NCBI GenBank assembly: GCA_037893225.1
Contig: JAZGUH010000483.1
Location: 1,550,001-1,614,000, forward strand
Source of the DNA: Hippasteria phrygiana
Taxonomy: Eukaryota > Echinodermata > Asteroidea > Valvatida > Goniasteridae
DNA length: 64,000 nucleotides
Direction of reading: 5' to 3'
Shown: piece by piece, positions 44,332 to 56,863 of the stretch
Numbering within the stretch: position 1 is the stretch's first letter
Layout of the letters: each line of letters opens with the position of its first letter
Position numbers and translations under genes: made by a program
Notes under the pieces: model-generated
Told to the model about the DNA's origin: nothing
Database searches by the model: none
The model's input: the letters and a program-made list of their open reading frames with translations, nothing else

Positions 44332-44840
44332 AAGTCCAATCCACCTACCGGGAGGTGGATACGCGGATACGCGGATACGGGGTGGAAGGGAGTGTGGCGG
44401 GGCGTTACAGGACGCCATTTTTCCTTTAAAAAAAATCCTCCCAGGGGGCTGGGATGGGAATTGCGTGCGCAATTCGAATGGGAAGCTCGGTCAAAAGTCT
44501 AAGTCCAATGTATGTCCCCGGAGGTAGATACGCGGATACGCGGATACGGGGTGGGATGGAGTCTGGCGGGGCGATAGAGGGCGCCATTTTCCCTTTAAAA
44601 AAAATCCTTCGAGGGGGCTGGAATCTGACTTATGGCGCAATTCGAATGGAAAGCTTGGTCAAAAGTGTAATCCCAATCCACCTACCGGGAGGTGGATACG
44701 CGGATACGGGATGGGAGGGAGTGTGGCGGGGCAATACAGGGCGCCATTTTCCCTTCAAAAAAATCCTCCGAGGGGGCTGGGATGGGAATTGCGTGCGCAA
44801 TTGGAATGGGAAGCTGTGCATTAAGTGTAAGTCCAAAGAA
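44332..44840. repeat. Three tandem copies of a unit of about 170 bp
   Basis: Each contains GATACGCGGATACGGG, GGCGCCATTTTCCCTT (or close) and GGGGGCTGG. Copies at about 44332-44505, 44506-44675 and 44676-44840, about 80-85% alike by eye. The GGATACGCGGATACGGGGT motif recurs at 26063 and inverted at 61767 and 61869. A C homopolymer follows at 44871-44889. Confidence 0.85.
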
Positions 44841-44920
44841 ACATTTTTTTTCTGAAAATACTCGTGTCCCTCCCCCCCCCCCCCCCCCCGAATTGGCAGT
44901 ATATTTAACCAGTACATGTA

Positions 44921-45097
44921 CAGTCGAACACCTTTATAACACGGTCCTTGGGACTTTACAATTTACCTTGTTATAACAGGTACCTTGTATTATCAGTAAT
45001 GGAAAACAAAGAAAAACAAAGACTTGGGACATATTTTTCCCCCTTTTTATAAGCAGTATTTTGTATTAACAGAGCTCTTATTATCAGGGTTCGACTG
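44921..45097. mobile_element. pogo/Tigger-type MITE, TA-flanked
   Basis: Ends CAGTCGAACACC and the inverse of CAGTCGAACCCTGATAA, each flanked by TA (44919-44920 and 45098-45099). CAGTCGAACC with TA duplication is typical of pogo-type elements; the window also has a pogo-like transposase exon at 62348. Confidence 0.85.
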
Positions 45098-45698
45098 TAT
45101 ATGGCAGGCCAGAAACATAATTTGATAATACATTGTACATGTACGATGTTAAATTTCATAAATTTTGGCAGTTGTGTGTTACATCAGTTAATGTAATTAT
45201 TGTAATTGAGCGATTTTTTTAACATACTTAGATCTGGTTAACATTAGGACCTTTTTGACGACTTTTGTAAGCCGCTTAAAACATATGTTTGATAATTATC
45301 AGGAACAAAGTGTACCAGAAGGGATCACCTCGCAGAGACGAACATAAAAAGTACAGCCTGGAATACATAGATTCACAACAAAAATAGAAAAAGTTTTTTA
45401 TTAAACACCAGCAACTCAATGGACTGACTGCATTAATAAGTACATAATTTAAAGCTTTTTTTTAATTGCACGTTATATTTATCAGTTCCAACCCTGATAT
45501 ATCAAAGTAATAATACATGTAATGATAACCCATAACAAAGAATATAAAGCAAATTTTGGCGCATGTTTTTTGGATATGCAATTGTCCTGTGTGTAAACAT
45601 TTCTCCAATTTCAGAAATTATTTTAGTTGACAGTTACATGATTTAATGTAATTACTGTAATCGGTGGATGTATTAAACATAGTGTGAGCTGGCTAACA
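45098..45698. other. No gene recognised
   Basis: 45177-45250 and 45634-45705 resemble each other (TTAATGTAATTAYTGTAAT, CTGGYTAACATTA), so a diverged direct repeat is present. Confidence 0.45.
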
Positions 45699-46052
45699 TT
45701 ATCGTATTGCCAGTGTGATGGTCGAGTGCAATGCCCGGGTGAATTTGGCCGCATACCCATCTCTTGAGAGAATTTCGTGGTCTGTCCAATTGATGCTGTC
45801 GGGGTGACGTTTGACAAAGACGGTCACAGGGCAACTCCTAGGCAACTTAACTATTATAATGTTGCCCCAGTCACTGAGTTGCCTCATGTGACTGACAAGT
45901 TCTTGTAGCGTTAGTGAGCGTATAGAGTCCGTGGACCGCTTTGCTTAAACGCACGAGGAGTCAGTACCGGTCCAGGGAAGAGGAGGACAGCTTCCTTGAT
46001 GTCTTGAGCATCCGGTTGTCTCCTCTCTGGATCGATGGCAGTGACGATGATA
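45699..46052 (-). pseudogene. Unknown conserved-looking exon with one frameshift
   Basis: On the minus strand, TTTTTTTGACAG precedes position 46052 (good splice acceptor). The frame then reads TAIDPERRQPDAQDIKEAVL and continues to about 45930; an adjacent frame continues SIRSLTLQELVSHMRQLSDW and VTVFVKRHPDSINWTDHEIL to a TGA/TAG-type stop at 45699. The frame change near 45920-45945 indicates a one-base indel or an undetected tiny intron. The composition is convincingly protein-like (charged and hydrophobic residues spaced as in a folded domain), but I do not recognise the family. Could be a terminal exon of a host gene or of a transposon gene. Confidence 0.45.
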
Positions 46053-46563
46053 CTGTCAAAAAAATGAAAATATTGGAAAAAATGCATGTATGAGATGAGG
46101 ACTATCCAATGTAATGATTGATTGCAGGAACAATGTTGTTTTCCATATTTAAGGCGAAGGACGCGGGGAAGTGGGTGCACGTTCAGACAATAAATAGTTA
46201 GTGGTTAAACGAAAATAATGAAAGAGTTAGAAGCAAAATAGCAAGACCGTAAACTTGACATAACTCCTTTATGAAGCAGGATATTTATGTCCGGCAGAAA
46301 TCAGCAGCCATTAGTACCTAACATCATCTCACAAGAAAATCGAATTGAATCAATGAATACACTGACAGAGGTTGGGTCTAGTGGTAAATTGTTTTGAAAT
46401 GTAGTATGTGAACGCTTACGCCTGCCTTGGAAATGATTAAGACTAGACTATTGGCGGGTAACACAATTTTTTGGGGGCTGAAAGTTCAAAGCATCATTGA
46501 ATACAGTGAAAGATGTTGTGTATTATTAGAAAGTGATTGAAAAATGCGGGTGTGTTATTTACC

Positions 46564-47143
46564 GCTATTTAGCGTCAACAAGCGCAGCGGCAACAAACCT
46601 AATCAGCGTCAATAAACCCAATGAGCGTCAACAAAGGAGAAAAATTTACATAAATGAACATGTAATCTTCAATAACAAAATAGACGTATTTGTACCCAAA
46701 TTTTTTGAAATTTCGTATAAGGTAAAAAAATGTGTAAAATATCTTTTACAATTTCACATAAAACCGAACGGAGTAGGCCTAATTAGACCGAAAAAGGTAA
46801 GATGAATGGGTGTCGCGATATTTCTGGTGTGTTTACGCATGCGCGATAGTATTATTTCCCAAAAACAAATAATGTGGTTGACTGAAAAGAAACCTGTCGA
46901 TTTCGCATTATTTCTTGTAAAAATGGCACATGTTAAGATACTTTGAAATACTGGGTGGGTTTTGGAAACGCTGGCTTCGTCTTGACTTGGGCTTTGTCTC
47001 CGACTTCACAATATCCGCGAAGGAAAAAACAAAAACCTACGATAATATTAAATAATCATAAGAGCGCAATGAATATTTATCAAAAAATGTTGAAACTGAA
47101 GTGTTTTAAGAAGTTGTTGACGTTTTGTTGACGTCTGTTGACG
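46564..47143. mobile_element. MITE with subterminal GCGTCAACAA repeats, copy 1
   Basis: Left end GCTATTTAGCGTCAACAA with further GCGTCAA(C/T)AA units to 46635; right end GTTGACG units at 47117-47143. The interior resembles copy 2 (GATGAATGGGYGYCGC, CATGCGCGAT). Confidence 0.7.
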
Positions 47144-47439
47144 CAAAAGGTTTTATTATTTACTACTGCCGGGGCGCATATGTTAAAAATATCATGGAAA
47201 TATATCGGAAAATGTTCCACGAAAGTAGATGTTTGGGAATAAATAAAACCATATTAAATTACGCAGAGATTTGAATAATTTAAATATTTACCTGTAATAG
47301 TATATCTTTCTGCATGTCACAACGGCTGACAAGGCGGAAAGCGTTTTGAAGCGCTGTTTCCCCGATGAGTGCAGGCGGGGCCGTGGGGGCTTGTCCTTCC
47401 AGTATAGTTGTCGCAAGATGGAGTCGGGGCAGCGGTAAT
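47144..47439. other. Spacer between two copies of the same MITE family
   Basis: No gene seen; GC-rich near 47360-47430. Confidence 0.5.
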
Positions 47440-47941
47440 GCTATTTAGCGTCAACAAACGTCAACAAGCGTCAACAAACCCGATCAGCGTCAACAAACAA
47501 AGCGTCAACAAGCTCAAAATGCACATTTAACGTTAGGCTTCACAAAAGCTATACTTGTACTTGTATTCAACAAATTCTCGCATCTCATATTATGTAAGAA
47601 ATTGGGCGAATTCTCGTTCACAATCCCACATAAAAACGAAATTGTATGACGACAAAATTACGATGAATGGGCGCCGCCATCTTTGTTTTCTCTTTTGTTC
47701 ATGCGCGATTGTACAAGAAAAACAAGATGGCTGCCGGGGAAAAGCACGCGTTGATGTCGTACTTTTTCGCCTAAAAATCACACATTTTAAGATACTTTTA
47801 AATACTAATGTACTTTTAAATAATCATAGCAGCCTACTAAATATTGTGAATACATGTTTAAGCTTAACAGTGCTTTTATAATTTGTTGACGCTTTGTTGA
47901 CGCTTGTTGACGCTTGTTGACGCTTGTTGACGCTAATTAGC
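47440..47941. mobile_element. MITE with subterminal GCGTCAACAA repeats, copy 2
   Basis: Ends GCTATTTAGCGTCAACAA and the inverse of GCTAATTAGCGTCAACAA, each followed inward by three to five decamer units. 502 bp, no transposase. Confidence 0.85.
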
Positions 47942-48394
47942 ATGACCCGTGCAGGATCATTACATTTTTCGCTCACTGGCTGCCATGTTGTTTTTTTTGC
48001 AGGATAAGGTTTTGTATTCCGTTAGATATATTAAAATGTGATTGTTGTCCCGTATGTTTTTGTATTTTTATTTTCTCAGAAATATTTTTTTCAGACTAAA
48101 CTTGTATTGAATGTTGTTGTCAGTTTTTTTTACTTCCTTATGTTGTTGTTCCAGAATAAAATGTTTGTTTAAGAAAAACTTCTATGGAATATTTTGTTGA
48201 TCCTGCCTTATCCGTAATATCGGGAGGGGGCGTGACCATACATTGTGTACATGCAGACTTTATATAACGTGTTTAGGGCAATGGGATGGTATTTTGGTTC
48301 AGGGCCTCAGACACCTTTTTAAGGGCCGAGCGCATGTAAGACCCTCTTTTGTGGTTAGTACAAAATCGAATCACCAAGCATAGAAATTCCAAAC
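47942..48394. other. No gene recognised
   Basis: T-rich spacer. Confidence 0.5.
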
Positions 48395-48655
48395 TAAATA
48401 GCGTAAACCCCTTTGCAAAATGCCATAAAAATGATTAACGGATTATAAAAAATAGCGCAAAACCCCATTACAAAATGACATTCCAAAGCCCAGACAGAAA
48501 TTGTTTAATAAGGGAAAAAAAACCTGTGTTGACCCTCCTAAAAATGATAAACGGATTATAAAAAATAGCGCAAAACCCCTTTGAAAAATGTCAGTCCAAA
48601 GCCCAGGCAGAAATTGTAAACAAGGAAAACAGCGTCCTCTGTTGACCCTCCTTCA
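48395..48655. repeat. Tandem duplication, period about 113 bp
   Basis: ACGGATTATAAAAAATAGCG and CAAAGCCCAGRCAGAAATTG each occur twice (about 48437-48541 and 48551-48654). Confidence 0.85.
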
Positions 48656-48718
48656 CTAGTACATGTGTACGTGTGCCATAGAGTTATATATAAAGACTGT
48701 GCCCAGTCTACTGTTTAC

Positions 48719-48850
48719 CTAGTCTTGGTTCAAGACGACAGTGATCGATAATGGATCGTGTAGCGTCGCGTTTATTCGTTCCATGCAGTGCGCCCTCTGA
48801 CGGTACGATTAGACCAACTCATGGGCTCGCACTATCGTCTTGGGAATCCT
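48719..48850 (+). mobile_element. CTTGGTTCAAGACG-type MITE, GACAGTG core
   Basis: AGTCTTGGTTCAAGACGACA to CGTCTTGGGAAT. Uninterrupted reference copy for the 72-bp insertion site. Confidence 0.88.
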
Positions 48851-50455
48851 GCAAAATGTGGGCGCGGCTGTAATATGCAAATGAGTTTGTTTGTGTTAAT
48901 ATTCATAACTTTCGAACAACATGGCGCTTCATGCAGTCGGCGACCCAATGACATACCATACGATAGTGTCTGGTTTGTGGGAAGAAACCGAAGATAGTGG
49001 GCCTGTTTGTTTCACACGAATCCGGATCGCGATCAGTGATACGTACGTGCGTTGATTCACACACCAGATTCCGCCTAGTAGATGGAGCGAACCAGCTGCT
49101 AGCATCACTTATCGCGATCCGGATTCGTGTGAAACCGAGCCTGTTTGTTTCACACGGATCGGGAGGTGATCCAGAGCCGAACGAAAACAAACAGGATCGT
49201 GAATCCCTCTCGCTATATGTTGCATGCTGGGAGAATTTGTATGTCGTCTGCTTCAGATTCTGTATACATGTAGGGCTTTTTTTATGATAAACTATCTAGT
49301 ATTTCCAGAAAAGTAATTAAATCGTACATACCTTATACACTGTAAAAGAATTATGAGTAAATACTGTCACAATAGCTCGTTAAATGCTTCAAATCTACGA
49401 ACAAATACCGTCACTTTTCTCTGTCCGTCCCGCACGTCGCCATCTTGGATCTTGCGAACCCACCTCGCGAGCAGGATCACTAAAAACGTGACCCGAAGCA
49501 GCTTTCGACGCTCCGACTCACCGATCGCGCTCCGGATCTGCGTGAAACAAACACGCCCAAACAGGCCCACGGTATACGCGTAGCGCCGCGTATAGTAGTT
49601 ATAGGCGTACTATTATATCTTTGGAAGGAACAAATAACATGCAAAACATATTTCTCTGTTACATAAACGTGAAATTTTTCATGTCACAAGTAATAAAGCA
49701 CTGTCGAGAATCACGGACGCATTTTTTAGTAAAGTGAAATTCGTACTCTGAAATTCAATATGAATTGCCACACAGGCTGGCCTAGGTGGGCAAGTGTATA
49801 CAATTCAGTGTTTATGATGGTTTTAAATATCCCTATTTCCATTCATACTTGCCCCAACCACTCATTCCTATTTGCCCCAACCACGGTAAGTTATAGCTAG
49901 CTGGATCGATGTGATGATTCGCCATGAGCCTAGAGCTGGAATTTTCAAGCTAAATTTAAGCCATATTTCATGCAGGTCCATAAAATACAACAGTGCAGGA
50001 TTTCGTTTTCACTCTAGAGCCTGACAGCATACTCGTACATACTTCGATTGTAGACAGACTCCGACTGCACGCAAGAATTCCCGTCCTCGATCGACTGCTA
50101 AAATGGCTTGCAAACACAAACGAATTAATACTGGCCCTGAGCGTCCTTCTTCAGCACCTCGTCGGTCAGGCTTTATCCAAAGCCAACTTGAGAGGTGTTG
50201 TACAATATGATACTACTATAGCCTGTGACGAGTGATTTGGAAATTGGAGGCGAAGTTGTTATTGAAATCAAAACAGAGAGGCACAGGTTCTATCCTCCAT
50301 GGTTTACCCATGGAGGAATAAAACACATTTTTACTCCTCCATGGTTTACCCCTTCCTCCATGGTTTACCGAACCCAGTCGGCAAACACACCATGGAGGAA
50401 GAAACACAAACCCTTCACGAATACGGTCGTTCCCAGTCACAGTTCAAGTTCTTGT
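48850..50455 (-). repeat. Segment X, copy 2 (inverted), with empty gypsy site
   Basis: Reverse complement of X copy 1. At about 49822-49834 it reads ATGATGGTTTTAA, the uninterrupted target (CCAT on the other strand) of gypsy element 1. It carries its own insertion at 49000-49567. Short frames here show no recognisable domain. Confidence 0.92.
49000..49567. mobile_element. Composite insertion in X copy 2: palindromic MITE plus 430-bp module
   Basis: 49000-49142 is a second copy of the 44196 palindromic MITE. 49143-49567 matches 30286-30704 and 32441-32858 (GTTGCATGCTGGGAGAATTT, CAGCTTTCGACGCTCCG). The outer edges are GGGCCTGTTTG and CAAACAGGCCC. Confidence 0.85.
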
Positions 50456-51738
50456 AGGCCGTGGGCCAAGGCCCAAAAAGAGCTTCTTTCGTAACGTACC
50501 TGGAGGATGATTTCTTTTTGGTTTGTTCAATAGAAAAAAATATCACTGATAGTATTTGGGTTGTTCTTAGTTGTGAATCCTGTTTGTTAATGAGCACAAC
50601 ACTCTCAAACTTTTGAAAAAAATCGATTTCTTTTCACGGAAAGAGGCGGAAAAGTGACTAGTCTGGCGCAGTTCACCGTGTGTATGTGACGTCTGGGAGC
50701 CATACAATAGTCTCCATAGTACCGCGCCGTTGTTTACGTAAATTCAGCAACCGCAGGAGACTACGAGAGAGCGATGCATAAAGAGAGCAGTTCTAACGTG
50801 GACTTCGGCGATATTTCTTACAATTGTCGACCTGACAGAGGAAAATTGAAACTTCAAAACACAAAATCTGGGACAGAATGTGTCGTAGCTCTTGCAGGTT
50901 TCCTGAGTTTGAAAATATTTTCTTTAGAAATACGTCAAAACAACGAGTGTTTGAGGCCGTTTGTGTCATGTTTACTTCGTACATCAGCTGCTTGGGTGCA
51001 CGTACAGTGTATATATGCACCCTTAATTTCATACTTTCAAGCAAGGCTGTAATGAAGGTGAGGTTATTTCCCCTGTACATGTATATTATCGATAGATTGA
51101 TGCAATGGTCACTTGGTCAGGCATGTTTTGGTTGATTTTTCAAACTACATACAACGAAGACTCGGTCCCATGTATTCATATGCATCATACATGTAGGCCT
51201 TTGCAAGGGCCCTAACGTTATATACAAGTTACAACATATTACAAGGATTACTAGCAGAACTGCATTTTCGTCTGCAGGTCTAGTGTTGGTCGAGACTGCT
51301 GTCATGGTCATTATGGCAGTGTTCTTTTGAAAATGAAATGTTGGGAGGTTAGTATTTAGTATATTTTGGGGTTTGTGGGGGGGGGGGGGGGTGTGTGTTC
51401 TGTTGAGAAAAGGTCTTACACACTGTGTAAAGTCATCACTTTATGAATGTTTTGTTTTCAAGGGACACTAGTTAATAGGAAAGAATGCAGTATTGAGACG
51501 CCATTGTGTTAGTTATGTACAATGTCTGTGGTGACTCATGACCATTTTAAGAATATTTCTGTCCCAAATTCATGTTTCTTTTTCCTTTTCAACATATATC
51601 TGCAATGACTAACCATCATTGAAGTAAGATATGGTGAAAAAAATGTAGCGGCAGGACGTTGCATTCTTTCCGTTGAATATTTTAAATAATTCCAAAAACA
51701 ATGAGCCAAACTGTTGCGCCCTTTAACCACCCCGCGCC
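50456..51738. other. No gene recognised; poly-G run
   Basis: G homopolymer near 51375-51391. Open frames are short and not family-like. Confidence 0.5.
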
Positions 51739-52102
51739 TTAAAGAGGAACTAAAACGGCCATTTTTTTTGGACTTTTTGGACTTTTCCGACAGTTTAAAT
51801 ACTCTTTTAACTGATGGAGATTAGTTTGCAGACGAGAGGAATTTTTTTATTCAAAAAAAGGGTTGTTATTCTGAACCATTTATCCTGTTTCGCGAAAGCT
51901 TATTATGTATGTTAAATGTATGTACGTGACCCCTGACGTACACGTGTAGAGTCGGTTGATGCTACAGCCAAACACTATGCATGTACGTACGTGGAGTTGA
52001 TGCTGCTAAAGAGTTTTTGTCGACCTAACTCCTCCGTTTTCCCGTCTATTTTGTCTAATTTTGATATTATTTCAGTATGAGCATGGTTCTGAGATAATCA
52101 TT

Positions 52103-52390
52103 ATGCCTCGATCGTGTGTAGTTGGGGGTTGCACGAGGAACAGCGACAAAAACCCTGACCTAACCTTATTTACTGCGATTCCCAGTGCTGAATGGCGCTC
52201 AAAGGCGACAGTGGGTCCGCTTTGTAGACAATACAATATCTGATTTTGGGCTGTCGAAATGGTCGAAAATATGTGCAGAACATTTCGCCAAAGACTGTAT
52301 AGATGATAGCGTTAGTATGAAAACTCAGCTGGGTTTGAAGGCACAATTCCGTTTGAAGGCTGGAGCCATTCCAACTCTAGGCACCGAGCA
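52103..52390 (+). pseudogene. THAP zinc-finger domain of TTAA element 2, frameshifted
   Basis: ATG at 52103 starts MPRSCVVGGCTRNSDKNPD (first Cys pair). A frameshift near 52185 moves to RRQWVRFVDNTISDFGLSKW, then ICAEHF (second Cys-x2-His pair) and the terminal AIPTL that corresponds to the THAP AVPTIF box. All four zinc ligands survive, so only the frame is broken. Closely related to the relic at 8462-8657. Confidence 0.85.
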
Positions 52391-52673
52391 TTCCAATCGT
52401 GCCCCGGACGCACGCGCACCACCGCGACGACTGTAATGAATGTATGCATTCATAGGGTTCATTGGAACTGTACCACTAATAATGCACAGCGCCCTCTATT
52501 GTCTAGTGCACACACCATGTGAGAGAGTTCTCTGTGTGGGCAGCCATCTTGTATACACAATACATTACCGGTAGCTGGCTCAAATTAATATACTCAAGTG
52601 TCTTTTCATTTTAATCCAATCCATCTGATCATTACATGGTGTCAGAAGTAAACATTGACAAACAATATTAAGA

Positions 52674-55600
52674 ATGGATAATATCAGGCCCCCAGATGGA
52701 CTCAGAATGGATGGAAATAATGCTGAAAATTGGAGGAAATGGCAGCAGAGATTTAAGCTGTACATGACTGCATCAGGTATGGAGAAGAAATCGATGCATG
52801 TGCAGTGTTGCACCTTGCTTCATGTCATTGGAGAAGAAGCACTTGAAGTGTACAATACCTTCACATTTGAAAGTGAAGATGATAGAGATCGACAAGCTAG
52901 ATGTCCTCCTCAAGAAATTCACAGAATACTTTGAGCCACAAAAGAATGTGACCTATGAAAGACATGTGTTTAATACACGCTTTCATGCTCCAGGCGAGTC
53001 ATTTGATCAGTTTGTCACAGACCTAAAGAAAAAGGCACAAACATGTGAGTTTGGAACATTACTTGATAGCCTTATCAAAGACAGAATTGTCGTAGGCATC
53101 AATGATGATGCAACTAGAGCCAGACTACTTCGTGAGAAAGATTTGAATCTGCAAAGAGCGATAGAAATTTGCAGAGCTGCAGAAGCAAGCAAGACACAGC
53201 TTGGGCAAATTGCATCTGGAGGAGCACAGAGCAATATCCATGCAATCCGAAAGCCAAACCAAACTTACATGAACAAGACAAAGAGAACAACAAGGACTGA
53301 AAGATATCGATCGAAGGCATGCAAATACTGTGGCAGGCAACATGAACGAGGACATTGTCCAGCATATGGACAGACATGTAACAAGTGTGGTAAACAAAAC
53401 CACTTTGCAGATGTTTGCATGTCCCAAGCACAATGCCAAACAAAGCCTGGAAGAAAACACGTATCCAAGAAAGTGCATGGAATTGAACATTCTGACTCCG
53501 ACTCTGATACAGAAGAGGAGTTCTTCGTGGATATGGTGAAATTGCAAGAAAACAAAAAGTCCGCCGATTGGATGTTAGACTTGAAAGTCCTGCATCGCAC
53601 TATACGGTTTAAACTAGACACCGGTGCACAGTGTAATGTCATACCCGAGAGAGTGCATCACAAGCTATGCACCAAGATGCAACGCTCACGTGAACGGTTG
53701 ATTTCCTTCTCTGGTGACAAAATGAAACCCAGTGGGAAATGCACAATGCTCTGCGAACACAAAGATAAGATGTATGACATAGAGTTCCAAGTTCTCCCGG
53801 GCAGAGTGCAACCAGTTCTTGGGCTGACCACATGCGAACGACTTGGATTGATCAAGCGCATTGAAACACTTGAGAACAATGCTGGCCCCGACATGCTCAA
53901 CAAATATGTTGTATTTGAGGGTCTTGGATGCCTTGAAGGTAAACAGCACCTCCATGTGAAACCTGAAGCAGCTCCCGTCATTCACGCACCCAGAAAAGTG
54001 CCAGTGGCTATGCCTGATAAAGTCAAAGATGAACTGAAAAGAATGGAAAAGCTTGGAGTGATCGTGAAAGAACGGCAGCCTACTCAGTGGGTCAATAGCA
54101 TGGTTGTGGTCAATAAGAAAGGAACTGACAAGGTACGCATATGCTTAGACCCCAAAGATCTAAATGACTCACTGCGCAGAGAACACTATCCAATGAAAAC
54201 AGTTGAAGAAGTAGCTGCAAGAATGCCGAATGCTAAAGTGTTCAGCACACTTGATGCCAATTGTGGCTATTGGCAAATTCAACTTGATGAAGAGAGTTCC
54301 AAGCTATGCACCTTCAATACTCCGTATGGTCGCTACCGTTACCTACGCATGCCCTTCGGCATCAATACAGCCCCCGAGATTTTTCAGCGAGCAATGAATC
54401 AGATATTTGAAGGCTTTGAAGGTGTGGAAGTTATCATGGATGACATTCTGGTATGGGGTGAAAATGAGAAACAACATGATGAGCGACTGGAACACGTACT
54501 GCAGCGTGTTGCGGAGAGAAACATGAAGCTAAATCCTCGTAAATGTCGCTTCAAAGTCGCAAATGTCACATACATTGGCCACACACTCACCCCAGAAGGG
54601 CTGAAACCAGATGAACAGAAAATACGAGCAATCACAAGCCTGCAGGAGCCCACCAACAAAACTGAACTGCAGCGATTTCTGGGTATGGTTAATTACCTTG
54701 GAAAGTTTGTACCTAACATGGCTGGTATCACAGCTCCGCTGAGAAATTTAGCTACTGGAGAAAGACACTGCATGGCACTGGACATCCGAGCAACAGTACA
54801 GCTTTGAAAAGCTGAAGAAGCTGGTCAGTGAAGCACCAGTTTTGCAGTATTATGATGTTGCCAAGCCAGTGCTAGTCAATACGGATGCCTCCAAAGATGG
54901 TGTAGGGGCTGTCCTACTCCAGGATAACAAGCCAGTAGCATATGCATCAAAAGCCCTCTCACCAGCTCAGCGTCACTATGCACAAATCGAAAAAGAGCTG
55001 TATGCAATTACTTTTGGATGTGAGCGATTCCATCAGTATTTGTTTGGCCGAAACTTTGTGGTGGAGACTGATCATAAACCACTCGAAGCGATCATGAAGA
55101 AATCACTTGAGCAAACACCACCACGACTCCAACGCATGCTCCTCAAGCTGCAAAAATATCAAGTGGATGTACGCTACAGAAAAGGAACAGAACTTGTAGT
55201 TGCGGATGCACTAAGCCGCAACTTTCCACCGTACATCCCAGACCCTGAGGACGACGACTGCGAAATTCCGATATGCATGATAACGTGCCTACCAATGTCA
55301 GCGGAAAGGATATCGGAACTTCAGCGTGAAACTGCAAATGACCCGGTTATGCAACAGTTGGCAGCAACTATTCGTGAGGGTTGGCCTGACGTGAAGTCAC
55401 AAGTATCAGCCGACCTTGCACCCTACTGGGACTTTCGCGAACAGCTTACACTTGAAGAAGATCTCATCTTCAAAAATGACAAAGTGGTCATCCCAGCAAG
55501 CCTGACCAAACTCATGCTAACCAAAGTACATCAATGTCACCAGGGAATTGAGAAAACAAAGCGGTTAGCACGAGATGTCATGTTCTGGCCAAACATGTCT

Positions 55601-56569
55601 GCACAGATAACTGACATGGTTAGTCGCTGCCCGATATGCAGTACTAGCCAACACAAAAATCGTAAAGAGCCAATGATACCACATGAGATTCCTCTCCGAC
55701 CATGGCAAAAAGTTGGCTCTGATTTGTTCGAGATAGAAACTGAACAGTACATTGTATTGGTTGACTACTACTCCAACTTCATCGAGGTCAACAAACTTGC
55801 AAGCACCAAGTCTTCAGCAGTAATTACTTGCTGCAAACAACAGTTCTCACGATATGGGATCCCCGATAAGCTCATTACCGATAATGGGCCCCAGTTTGCA
55901 TCAGCAGAATTCAGGCAGTTCACCAAGGACTATGACATAAAACACACCACGTCATCACCGCTGTATCCTCAGTCCAATGGCAGAGCAGAAAAAGCAGTTC
56001 AGACGGCAAAGAATCTCATCAAAAAAGCAAAGGCGGATAAAGCTGATCCCCATCTTGCACTTCTCGACTACAGAAACACACCGCGTGATGGGCTTCCCTC
56101 TCCAGCACAGTTATTCCTTGGTCGCAGAACACAAACCCAACTCCCTACCTCTGCAAAACTACTGGAACCGCACACGTTTACTGGGATAACACAACAACTG
56201 CACAAGCACCAGATGAAGCAGAAATACTACTATGACCAGAGCTCCAAGTCGCTCCCTCTGTTGAGTCCAGGAGACAAAGTTCATGTGCGGGACAAAAAAA
56301 CATGGAAACCAGTAGTAGTCTCCAGCAAAGCTAACACACCTCGGTCCTACATTGTCACCAAACCAAATGGGCATGCATATCGCAGGAACAGAAGAGATCT
56401 CAGCAAATCCTACCGCCACGACCTGCCGGACGACACTGCAAACTCTGGCCAATCTCTGAATTCCCACAATGACAATCAAGGACAAAAGCAAACTGCCTCA
56501 TCCCCCACAACCACTAGATATGGACGAACTATCAAACTGCCATCTTACTTGGAACACTTTGTTTCCTAA
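52674..56569 (+). pseudogene. Fused Gag-Pol of the SURL/Mag-like element, two frameshifts
   Basis: A single Gag-Pol reading without a Gag stop, as in the Mag/SURL lineage. Starts at ATG 52674; the frame changes near 52870-52885 and again near 54750-54765, so no full protein can be made. Domains in order: Gag; paired zinc knuckles near 53320-53430 (CKYCGRQHERGHC, then CNKCGKQNHFADVC); protease LDTGAQ near 53615; RT with MDD near 54436; RNase H NTDAS near 54880; integrase HHCC near 55530-55640 and catalytic Asp, Asp (TDNGPQ), Glu (GRAEK) in D,D-35-E spacing. Ends at TAA 56567. Confidence 0.92.
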
Positions 56570-56863
56570 ACCAAACAAAGCAATAATGCCTGTCACTTTG
56601 TAAAACCAGAGTGTTTTTAAAATTCATATGCAATAACCTAACCAGTTATAAAACTTGACCTGTGATTATACACACAAGGGCAGAATAAACCCTGTATAAT
56701 CCCTTTGTGACAGAGTAGTCCACCTCTGTTCACACTAGTGTTTGTTAAGCAAAGAATTGTTGTCCTGTTTAAAAAAAAGTAGATAGTTTAAAGTTCCTGT
56801 AGACAGTTAAAAGTTTGTTAAAATCATAAGTGCTTAAATGCTTTTTTAAGAATTTTGGCTTAA

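Noticed and set aside
49993..50235. 80-residue ORF in segment X
   Set aside because: The homologous stretch in X copy 1 is not open over the same length; no domain.
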